Assembly (NCBI GenBank): GCA_019746355.1
Contig: JAIESC010000174.1
Span: forward strand, 1 to 5,200
Source: Xanthobacteraceae bacterium
GTDB lineage: Bacteria > Pseudomonadota > Alphaproteobacteria > Rhizobiales > Xanthobacteraceae
Direction of reading: 5' to 3'
DNA length: 5,200 nt
Made by a program: the position numbers and the translations under genes. The notes beneath the pieces are model-generated. The model did no database searches. It was given only the letters and a program-made list of their open reading frames with translations, and was not told the origin of the DNA. Shown piece after piece: positions 1 through 4,676 of this stretch; within the stretch, counting starts at the first letter, position 1, and every line of letters begins with the position of its first letter.

Positions 1-59
1 CCGTTGACCTTCATGGCCGGGATGATCGCGTTCGGCGAAACGAGATCGGTGGTCGCCAT
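1..59 (-). CDS. ptsN: PtsN, nitrogen-PTS IIA regulatory protein (N-terminal 19 codons only)
   Basis: The ATG at 59-57 opens a frame that runs off the left edge. The visible residues are MATTDLVSPNAIIPAMKVN, which match the usual start of PtsN (EIIA-Ntr), where an 'xDLLSPxAVIPALKA' stretch leads the domain. PtsN is a cytoplasmic phosphocarrier of the nitrogen PTS (PtsP-NPr-PtsN) that regulates potassium, nitrogen and carbon functions through its phosphorylation state. The phosphorylated histidine lies beyond the window and cannot be checked. The call rests on this short match plus its place just downstream of rpoN and hpf, its usual position in proteobacteria. No strong Shine-Dalgarno is seen; the best is GGACCGG ending about 5 bases before the ATG. 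Translation may therefore depend on readthrough from hpf, 81 bp upstream. Confidence 0.82.
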   Translation of the reverse strand, partial: MATTDLVSPNAIIPAMKVN

Positions 60-110
60 TGGGAACCGGTCCGGGGGCGGGCTCTGACTGACAGGGGCTG
101 GTTGAAAGGC

Positions 111-130
111 GGCGGACCATAAGGACCGCC
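111..130 (-). terminator. Imperfect hairpin between hpf and ptsN
   Basis: On the minus strand this reads GGCGGTCCTTATGGTCCGCC: a stem of 5 + 2 G-C pairs around one mismatch with a 4-base TTAT loop. It starts 11 bases after the hpf stop codon. Only CCTTTC follows and there is no real T-tract, so it is a poor intrinsic terminator. It could instead protect the 3' end of the hpf message or lower ptsN expression relative to hpf. The base pairing is seen; the role is inferred. Confidence 0.3.
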
Positions 131-140
131 ACCCGGCGCG

Positions 141-740
141 TCAATGGCCCTCGGCCGGCATGGCGGGCGGGTCGATCCAGCCGATATTGCCGTCGGAACG
201 GCGATAAACCAGGTTGACCCGGCCGTGGCTGGCGTGGCGGAAGACCATCACCGGAGCCCCTGTCATGTCGAGTTGCATGACCGCCTCGCTCACCGAAAGC
301 TGCTTCAGCGAGGTGGTTGATTCGGCGATGATCACGGGGTTGAACGCCGTGACCTCTTCGCCGTCCTCCTGCCCCGGTGCGGCAATCACATAGTCCGGCG
401 CGGTCGCGAGCAGATCGTCAGCGGCATGGTTGTTGCTGCGACCATTGGCGTGATCCTTGAGGCGGCCGTGATAACGGCGCAGCCGCTTCTCCAGCTTCTC
501 CGCCGCCTGATCGGCGCTGAGATAGGCATCCGCGGCCATCGAATCGGCGCGCAGCACGATGCCGGAGTCGAGGTGGACGACGCATTCGGTGTTGAAGCCG
601 AATGCCTCCTTGCCGACGGTGACGTGGCCGGAGAAACCGCCGTCGAAATACTTGCCGAGCGCCTCCAGAACGCGCGCGCTGATGCGCTCGCGCAGTGCCT
701 CTCCAACCTCGATGTTTTTTCCTGAAACGCGAAAGGGCAT
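141..740 (-). CDS. hpf: Long-form ribosome hibernation-promoting factor (HPF / RaiA family)
   Basis: This 199-residue cytoplasmic protein has the two-domain layout of long HPF. An S30AE/RaiA-type domain at residues 1-95 begins MPFRVSGKNIEVGEALRERI and contains the basic helix EKLEKRLRRYHGRLKDH. An Ala/Asp-rich linker covers about 100-130. The C-terminal dimerisation domain at about 131-190 includes FNPVIIAE, SEAVMQLDMTGAPVMVFRH and VYRRSDGNIGWIDP. In the family, the N-domain binds the 30S decoding/mRNA channel and the C-domain pairs two ribosomes into inactive 100S particles in stationary phase or starvation. I chose the ATG at 740-738 because GGAGG lies 7 bases upstream and the family fold begins exactly there. 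The same frame stays open back to 899, but those 53 codons resemble no HPF sequence. Long HPF beside rpoN and ptsN is the normal arrangement; older literature calls it the sigma-54 modulation protein. Confidence 0.94.
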   Translation of the reverse strand: MPFRVSGKNIEVGEALRERISARVLEALGKYFDGGFSGHVTVGKEAFGFNTECVVHLDSGIVLRADSMAADAYLSADQAAEKLEKRLRRYHGRLKDHANGRSNNHAADDLLATAPDYVIAAPGQEDGEEVTAFNPVIIAESTTSLKQLSVSEAVMQLDMTGAPVMVFRHASHGRVNLVYRRSDGNIGWIDPPAMPAEGH

Positions 741-747
741 TTGGTCG

Positions 748-752
748 CCTCC
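748..752 (-). promoter_or_regulatory. Shine-Dalgarno of hpf
   Basis: Minus-strand GGAGG stands 7 bases before the ATG at 740. It is the best ribosome binding site in the window and settles the hpf start against the longer upstream open frame. Confidence 0.8.
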
Positions 753-809
753 GGTTTTTCTTGCCGCCGGCTTGTTGCGCCCGGGCGGAACCGTTTCCTC
801 ACACTGATT

Positions 810-838
810 GACGTAGGAACCGCGTCGGGGCCTGTCAA
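810..838 (-). promoter_or_regulatory. Candidate sigma-70-type promoter for hpf (and ptsN)
   Basis: On the minus strand a perfect TTGACA (838-833) is followed, after 17 bases, by TACGTC (815-810). The -35 and the spacing fit a housekeeping promoter; the -10 is weak, with about half its bases matching TATAAT. Transcription would start near 803, giving a leader of roughly 60 bases to the hpf ATG. The -35 lies within an inverted repeat, with ATTGAC (807-812) facing GTCAAT (834-839). This suggests hpf can be transcribed independently of rpoN. It is a prediction from sequence alone. Confidence 0.42.
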
Positions 839-843
839 TGCAG

Positions 844-861
844 CCTATCGTCTGGGATAGG
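844..861. repeat. Small inverted repeat upstream of the hpf promoter
   Basis: CCTATC and GATAGG form perfect 6-bp arms around a 6-base centre. It lies 5 bp upstream of the proposed -35 of hpf. It could be an activator or repressor site, or part of the rpoN 3' end structure; the sequence does not decide between these. Confidence 0.35.
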
Positions 862-878
862 AGCCCAAAATCCGCCCA

Positions 879-896
879 TTTCCGTTCGAGCGGAAA
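879..896 (-). terminator. Weak hairpin after rpoN
   Basis: Minus-strand TTTCCG and CGGAAA form 6-bp arms around CTCGAA, starting 15 bases past the rpoN stop. No T-run follows directly (TGGGCGGATTTTGG comes next), so termination would be inefficient, and some rpoN transcripts probably continue into hpf. Confidence 0.25.
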
Positions 897-911
897 CAAT
901 CAAAAATTGCT

Positions 912-2459
912 TCAGGCGAGCTCCGCGAGCTTGTCGCGCCGGCGCTGCACCGACGAGGGAATCCGCATCGCCTCACGGTATTTCGCCACGGTGCGGCGGG
1001 CGATGTCGATGCCGGCTGCGCGCAGCTTGTCGACGATGGTGTCGTCCGACAGCACGTCGTTGACGCTTTCGCCGTCGATCAGCTGCTTGATGCGGTGCCG
1101 CACCGCTTCGGCCGAGTGCGCCTCGCCGCCATTTGCTGCGGCGATCGCCGAAGTGAAGAAGTATTTCAATTCGAAGATGCCGCGGCTGGTCGCAACGTAT
1201 TTGTTCGCCGTGACGCGGGAGACCGTCGACTCGTGCATGCTGATCGCATCGGCGATGGTCTTGAGATTGAGCGGCCGCAAATGCTGCACGCCGTGGGCGA
1301 AGAACGCGTCCTGCTGCTTCACGATCTCCATCGCAACCTTGAGAATGGTCTTGGCGCGCTGATCGAGCGCGCGCATCAGCCAGGTCGCCGACTGCAGGTT
1401 TTCGGCGAGATAGGCCTTGGCGCTTTCGTTGTTGGCATTCCTGGTCAGCTCCGCGTGGTAGCGCTGATTGACCAGGACCTTCGGCAGCGTGTCGGAATTG
1501 AGCTCGACGATGTAGCTGCCGTCCGGGCTCTGCCGCACATAGACATCGGGCACGACCGGCTGCACCGTGGTCGAGCCGAACGCGAGGCCGGGCTTCGGAA
1601 CGAGCCTGCGGATCTCCGCGATCATCTCGGTGAGGTCGTCGTCGCCGACGCCGCAGATGCGGCGCAGCGACGCAAGATCGCGCTTGGCGAGAAGGTCGAG
1701 ACGCCCGACCAGCGCCTGCATCGCCGGATCGAAGCGATCCTGCTCGCGAAGCTGGATCGACAGGCACTCGGTGAGATTGCGTGCACACACGCCGGGCGGA
1801 TCGAAGGTCTGCACGATCGCCAGCACCGCTTCGACCTGCGCGATCGGCGCGCCGAGCTTCTCGGCGACCGTCGCAAGGTCGCCTACGAGATAGCCTGCCT
1901 CGTCGACCATATCGATCAGGAACTGGCCGATCATCCGCTGCACCGGGCTCATCACCGCCAGCGCAAGCTGCTCGGCGAGATGGTCGGCCAGGGTCGGCTC
2001 GGCCGACACGAAGGCTTCCAGATTGTAGTCGCCGTCGTCGCGGCCGCCGGTGCCGACACTGGCCCAGTCGGATGGCCCGATCGGCTGGTCGGCGCTTGCG
2101 CGCTGCGCGGACTGGTTGCTGTCGTCGGGAAACTCGTTTTCGAGATCGGTGCCGAGCCGCTCTTCGATCGCGCTCCGGCTCGTTTCCAGGCTGTCGTCGA
2201 TGCGATCGGCTTGGGCCTCCGCCGTAGACCCGGAGCCGTCGCCGTCGAAATCCGCCTCGACCCCGTCGGGCGCGCCCTCGGTGCTGCCCGGCTCGCCCTC
2301 GGCGGCGCGCTCGAGCAAGGGGTTCTTTTCGAGCTCCCCTTCGACGTAGGCGGCCAGATCCAGGTTCGAGAGCTGCAGCAGCTTGATGGCTTGCATCAGC
2401 TGCGGCGTCATCACGAGCGCCTGGCTCTGGCGCATTTGCAGACGTTGCGACAGCGCCAT
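912..2459 (-). CDS. rpoN: RNA polymerase sigma-54 factor (RpoN)
   Basis: A complete 515-residue sigma-54, the usual length for rhizobial homologues. It directs core RNA polymerase to -24/-12 promoters, such as those of nitrogen assimilation and, where present, nitrogen fixation. Open-complex formation needs an AAA+ enhancer-binding protein. Region I (residues 1-50) is Gln/Leu-rich, with MTPQLMQAIKLLQLSNLDL and NPLLE. Region II (about 51-150) is acidic and low in complexity. The core-binding part (about 155-330) contains FLIDMVDEAGYL and FDPPGVCARNLTECLSIQL. The DNA-binding part holds the helix-turn-helix at about 398-420 (LKTIADAISMHESTVSRVT, then NKY) and the diagnostic RpoN box ARRTVAKYRE at 487-496. 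The ATG at 2459-2457 fits the family start (MALSQRLQMRQSQALVMTPQ); its Shine-Dalgarno (CGGAA, very close to the ATG) is weak. The upstream neighbour is lptB and the downstream neighbour hpf. Some bradyrhizobia carry two rpoN genes; which copy this would be cannot be told here. Confidence 0.97.
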   Translation of the reverse strand: MALSQRLQMRQSQALVMTPQLMQAIKLLQLSNLDLAAYVEGELEKNPLLERAAEGEPGSTEGAPDGVEADFDGDGSGSTAEAQADRIDDSLETSRSAIEERLGTDLENEFPDDSNQSAQRASADQPIGPSDWASVGTGGRDDGDYNLEAFVSAEPTLADHLAEQLALAVMSPVQRMIGQFLIDMVDEAGYLVGDLATVAEKLGAPIAQVEAVLAIVQTFDPPGVCARNLTECLSIQLREQDRFDPAMQALVGRLDLLAKRDLASLRRICGVGDDDLTEMIAEIRRLVPKPGLAFGSTTVQPVVPDVYVRQSPDGSYIVELNSDTLPKVLVNQRYHAELTRNANNESAKAYLAENLQSATWLMRALDQRAKTILKVAMEIVKQQDAFFAHGVQHLRPLNLKTIADAISMHESTVSRVTANKYVATSRGIFELKYFFTSAIAAANGGEAHSAEAVRHRIKQLIDGESVNDVLSDDTIVDKLRAAGIDIARRTVAKYREAMRIPSSVQRRRDKLAELA

Positions 2460-2509
2460 GATTCCGACCGATTATGGTCCGGTTCTTGCTTATAGATTTC
2501 TAACGCGGT

Positions 2510-2532
2510 TGTATACCGCAATGCGGTATACA
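2510..2532. repeat. Perfect palindrome upstream of rpoN, operator-like
   Basis: Arms TGTATACCGCA and TGCGGTATACA are exact reverse complements of 11 bp around a single central base at 2521. It starts 51 bp upstream of the rpoN ATG. The symmetry, the AT-rich GTATAC outer halves and the promoter-proximal place are typical of a binding site for a dimeric regulator; GTATAC-containing sites are known among GntR-type regulators. With a loop of only a few bases it could also fold as a leader RNA hairpin. The repeat is certain; its function is inferred. Confidence 0.85.
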
Positions 2533-2539
2533 CTCGTAA
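2510..2539 (-). promoter_or_regulatory. Tentative rpoN promoter overlapping a palindrome
   Basis: On the minus strand TTACGA (2539-2534) and TATACA (2515-2510) are separated by 18 bases. The match to sigma-70 consensus is modest (about 3/6 and 4/6). The palindrome 2510-2532 fills the spacer and the -10, so a protein bound there would block polymerase. A start near 2503 would give a leader of about 45 bases. No convincing -24/-12 element was found in this gap. Confidence 0.25.
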
Positions 2540-2604
2540 CACACCCCACAGGCGACGGAATTTGAGCTTCGCTTGCGCATGTCCGGTGCGGAAACCCGAT
2601 ACCC

Positions 2605-2625
2605 GCCCCGGATCAGGTCCGGGGC
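2605..2625. repeat. Inverted repeat in the lptB-rpoN spacer
   Basis: GCCCCGGA and TCCGGGGC are perfect 8-bp arms with a 5-base loop (TCAGG). Its right arm plus one base (TCCGGGGCA, 2618-2626) is repeated directly at 2634-2642, where it enters the next palindrome. It looks like one part of a compound intergenic element. As an RNA hairpin in the minus direction it lacks a T-tract. Confidence 0.6.
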
Positions 2626-2637
2626 AGGCTTTGTCCG

Positions 2638-2683
2638 GGGCATAGGCGAGCAAAGCGACGCCGTCCTTCGGACGGCTATGCCC
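2638..2683. repeat. Nested palindromic element after lptB, REP-like
   Basis: Outer arms GGGCATAG (2638-2645) and CTATGCCC (2676-2683) enclose an inner stem of GCCGTCC (2660-2666) and GGACGGC (2670-2676) with a TTC loop. The two stems share the base at 2676, and 14-15 unpaired bases lie on one side only. Starting 7 bases past the lptB stop, the transcript would fold into a strong stem. Similar 'GGGCATAG...CCGTCCTTCGGACGG' sequences are, as I recall, scattered between genes in Bradyrhizobium-type genomes, so I read this as a copy of a dispersed repeat that may also serve as the lptB 3' end structure. The pairing is seen; the dispersal is from memory and unverified. Confidence 0.6.
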
Positions 2684-2694
2684 TAGCTAGCTAG
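2683..2694. repeat. Three tandem CTAG units across the lptB stop codon
   Basis: CTAGCTAGCTAG is a 12-bp self-complementary tract joining the end of lptB (stop TAG at 2693-2691) to the palindromic element. CTAG is generally under-represented in proteobacterial DNA, so three in a row stand out. It may mark the junction where the repeat element inserted; that is inference. Confidence 0.6.
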
Positions 2695-3872
2695 AGCCGG
2701 AACTCCTCGCCGAGGTAAAGGCGGCGGACTTCCGGATTGTTGACGATGTCGTCGGTGCGGCCCTCCATCAGGACCTCGCCCGAATAGATGATGTAGGCCC
2801 GGTCGGTGAGGCCGAGCGTCTCGCGCACGTTGTGGTCGGTGATCAGCACGCCGATCCCACGGTTGGTCAGGTGCCGGACCAGAGCCTGAATGTCGCCGAC
2901 CGCGATCGGGTCGATGCCGGCGAACGGCTCGTCGAGCAGCATGTAGTTCGGCCGCGACGCCAGCGCCCGGGCGATCTCGCAGCGCCGCCGCTCGCCGCCC
3001 GACAGTGCGATCGACGGCGTCTTGCGCAGCTTGGTGATGTTGAACTCTTCGAGCAGCGCGTCGAGATCGCGCTGGCGCCGCTTCTTGTCCGGCTCGACCA
3101 CCTCGAGCACCGCGCGGATGTTCTCCTCGACATTGAGGCCGCGGAAGATCGACGCCTCCTGCGGCAGATAGCCGATGCCGAGCCGCGCGCGCTGATACAT
3201 CGGCAGCGCGGTGACGTCGTGGCCGTCGAGCTCGACGCGGCCGCGGTCGGCCGCAATGAGCCCGGTGATCATGTAGAAGATCGTGGTCTTGCCCGCGCCG
3301 TTCGGCCCCAGCAGTCCGACCGCTTCGCCGCGCCGGACATAGAGGCTCGCGCCCTTCACCACCTTGCGATTGCCGAAGGTCTTCTCCACCGCATGCGCGG
3401 CGAGGTAGCCCTGCGGCGCGCTCCTGTGCGGCTGCGGCTGCGCCGGCTGGCGGGTCGCTGCCCCGTTGTATTGCGCCCGCTGCGGCGCGCGCGCCTCGGC
3501 ATGCTGGACGTAAGCTTGCGGCTGGGCCTGCGGTTGCCGGTAGGCTTCCTGATCGGCGTAGTACTGCGGCTCGGCATATGGCGCGGCCTGCCGCGCGTGG
3601 CCGTGAGTTTGGGTTTGGGTTTGGGCTTGAGCTTGGGCGTAAGCTTGCGTCGCGGCTTCCGCCGCGATGTCGTCGTCCTCGCCCGCGTATTTCTGCGCGC
3701 GCGGCTGTATGCGCTGCTCGGTGCGCGGCATCCAGTCGCCGCCGTTGCCGGCACCGATCGGCCCGCCCATCGTGGTCAAATTGATGCGGGATCGCCCGTC
3801 GGCTGCCGCCGGATGCCGTGCGCGCGCAGGTGCACGGCGACGCCGAAGTAGCGTGAGCAGGTCGTCAAGCAC
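2691..3872 (-). CDS. lptB: LptB, ATPase of the LPS-export ABC transporter, with long N-terminal extension
   Basis: LptB is the cytoplasmic nucleotide-binding subunit of LptB2FG, which extracts LPS from the inner membrane and pushes it along the LptC-LptA bridge. The ABC domain covers about 156-393: Walker A GPNGAGKT 189-196, Q-loop YLPQEASIF 235-243, signature LSGGERRR 290-297, Walker B YMLLDEP 310-316 with E315, D-loop AGID 318-321, switch H347 in LITDHN. F243-R244 align with the E. coli coupling residues F90-R91, and the tail YLGEEFRL is the family C-terminus. The usual LptB is about 240 residues; here some 155 extra residues precede it. They start with an Arg-rich segment (LLTLLRRRRAPARARH) and continue as an Ala/Gln/Pro-rich, probably disordered stretch with (A/T)Q repeats at about 78-89. 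The chosen start is GTG at 3872-3870 (GGA 8 bases upstream); ATGs at 3770 and 3731 are alternatives that would shorten the extension by 34 or 47 residues. lptA lies 114 bp upstream. Confidence 0.93.
   Translation of the reverse strand: MLDDLLTLLRRRRAPARARHPAAADGRSRINLTTMGGPIGAGNGGDWMPRTEQRIQPRAQKYAGEDDDIAAEAATQAYAQAQAQTQTQTHGHARQAAPYAEPQYYADQEAYRQPQAQPQAYVQHAEARAPQRAQYNGAATRQPAQPQPHRSAPQGYLAAHAVEKTFGNRKVVKGASLYVRRGEAVGLLGPNGAGKTTIFYMITGLIAADRGRVELDGHDVTALPMYQRARLGIGYLPQEASIFRGLNVEENIRAVLEVVEPDKKRRQRDLDALLEEFNITKLRKTPSIALSGGERRRCEIARALASRPNYMLLDEPFAGIDPIAVGDIQALVRHLTNRGIGVLITDHNVRETLGLTDRAYIIYSGEVLMEGRTDDIVNNPEVRRLYLGEEFRL
3607..3648. repeat. Hexanucleotide repeat inside lptB
   Basis: Seven 6-base units lie in tandem: GTTTGG three times, then GCTTGA, GCTTGG, GCGTAA and GCTTGC. 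On the coding (minus) strand they encode alternating Ala/Thr/Tyr and Gln (AYAQAQAQTQTQT). A 6-base unit keeps frame, so copy-number change by slippage would only alter the length of the disordered region. The exact triplication at 3607-3624 suggests recent expansion. Confidence 0.8.
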
Positions 3873-3922
3873 GTCCGCTGTCCAGCTCCACGGCTTGGTC
3901 CCGATTCGTGGGCCAATTCATG

Positions 3923-3951
3923 CCAATAGTCGCTTGCCCCCGGCCTTTCAA
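3923..3951 (-). promoter_or_regulatory. Tentative promoter in the lptA-lptB gap
   Basis: On the minus strand TTGAAA (3951-3946) and TATTGG (3928-3923) are 17 bases apart. The -35 matches 5/6 and the -10 3/6 of the sigma-70 consensus. A start near 3916 would give a leader of about 45 bases before the GTG of lptB. The gap has no clear terminator, so lptB may also be read through from lptCA. Confidence 0.3.
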
Positions 3952-3986
3952 CCAACGGCCCTGTTTATCGCGGAAAAAGCGGCGTT

Positions 3987-4676
3987 TCAGCGCGAGCCGC
4001 CTTTCGACCCCAGCCCGCCCAAGCCGCCCAGGCCACCCAAGCCGCCGCCCGCGCCCGGCTTGCTGTCGCCCGAGCCGCCGGGCTGGACCATCAGCTTGAC
4101 CGGCCCTGAGCCGTCCACCCGCGACACCCCGCTCGTCAGGTCGACCACCAGGCGGTCGCCGCGCATCACGTTCTGCCCCTGGGTGACGACGACGTTGCCC
4201 TTGAGCGTCACGGTGTTCGACTTCACGTCGAACAACGCGCTGTCGCCGGTCGCCGTCTGATCCTTCTGGATGACGGTGACGCCGCCGGTCGCCTCGAGCC
4301 GGCTGATCTGCTGCGAGCCGCCGGGGCCCGGCGTCGCGGCCTTCACGGTCTGCGTGCCGCCCTGCTGCCCTTGCTGATCGTAGAACACCACCATCGACTT
4401 GCAGCGCATGGTGGTGTCGCCCTGCACCACCTTCACGTTGCCCGAGAAGATCGCCTTCTTTTCCTTGTCGCGCACCTCGAGCGACGCCGCTTCGATCTGC
4501 AGCGGTTGATTGCGGTTCTGCGTAAAGCCCTGCAGCGCGTTGTTGGGCGCATTGCCCTTGGCCGCGTTCGGCTGCGCCACGGCCTGCGCCGACACGAGCA
4601 ACAGCGCGGCAGCCGCCGTCACCGCCATCGCGCGGCGACGGTCACTCGGCATGCAAAGTGCGGACAGCTCGATCAT
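3987..4676 (-). CDS. lptA: LptA, periplasmic LPS-transport bridge protein (OstA-like)
   Basis: LptA polymerises or docks between LptC and the outer-membrane LptD to form the periplasmic track for LPS. The 229-residue precursor has a Sec signal peptide: basic RRR at 13-15, hydrophobic AVTAAAALLLVSA, and probable cleavage after AQAVA at residue 34. The OstA/LptA beta-jellyroll spans about 58-178, seen in LQIEAASLEVRDKEKKAIFSGNVKVVQGD, LEATGGVTVIQKDQTATGD and VTLKGNVVVTQGQNVMRGDRLVVDL. A Gly/Gln-rich loop (about 101-123) interrupts the strands, and the protein ends in a Gly-Leu repeat tail (about 208-229) absent from E. coli LptA. The ATG at 4676-4674 is supported by GGAG 5 bases upstream and by the 4-bp overlap with lptC; a second ATG at residue 9 would also keep the signal peptide. 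The overlap points to translational coupling with lptC. Confidence 0.93.
   Translation of the reverse strand: MIELSALCMPSDRRRAMAVTAAAALLLVSAQAVAQPNAAKGNAPNNALQGFTQNRNQPLQIEAASLEVRDKEKKAIFSGNVKVVQGDTTMRCKSMVVFYDQQGQQGGTQTVKAATPGPGGSQQISRLEATGGVTVIQKDQTATGDSALFDVKSNTVTLKGNVVVTQGQNVMRGDRLVVDLTSGVSRVDGSGPVKLMVQPGGSGDSKPGAGGGLGGLGGLGGLGSKGGSR
4012..4047. repeat. 9-bp tandem repeat encoding the LptA Gly-Leu tail
   Basis: Four degenerate 9-base units (AGCCCGCCC, AAGCCGCCC, AGGCCACCC, AAGCCGCCG) encode repeated Gly-Leu-Gly on the minus strand (GGLGGLGGLGGLG). The unit is in frame, so length change would not disrupt lptA, which ends 25 bases further on. Confidence 0.7.

Noticed and set aside
778..787. 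Short palindrome CGCCCGGGCG in the hpf leader
   Set aside because: Ten bases of G and C in GC-rich DNA are expected by chance, and nothing around it suggests a role.
741..899. 53-codon upstream extension of hpf
   Set aside because: The frame is open, but the family fold begins at the ATG at 740, which has GGAGG 7 bases upstream, and the extension covers the likely promoter and hairpins.
1095..2495. Long plus-strand open frame of 466 codons opposite rpoN
   Set aside because: It is antisense to an unmistakable rpoN, is composed of Arg/Leu/Gly/Asp-rich shadow sequence, and resembles no known family. Such frames are common opposite GC-rich genes.
2411..2653. 80-codon minus-strand frame starting inside the palindromic element
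   Set aside because: It starts at a TTG within the repeat, overlaps rpoN in another frame and has no domain-like sequence.
2460..2690. Possible FNR/FixK box (TTGAT-N4-ATCAA) upstream of rpoN
   Set aside because: One was looked for because oxygen control of an rpoN copy is known in Bradyrhizobium; no such site is present in this gap.
2832..3851. Plus-strand open frame of 339 codons opposite lptB
   Set aside because: It is antisense to the lptB ABC domain and has no recognisable motif; it is explained by the codon bias of lptB.
3910..3925. TGGCATGAATTGGCCC resembling a sigma-54 -24/-12 promoter before lptB
   Set aside because: The GG and GC elements are one base closer than the strict sigma-54 spacing, and the -12 box is not TTGC.
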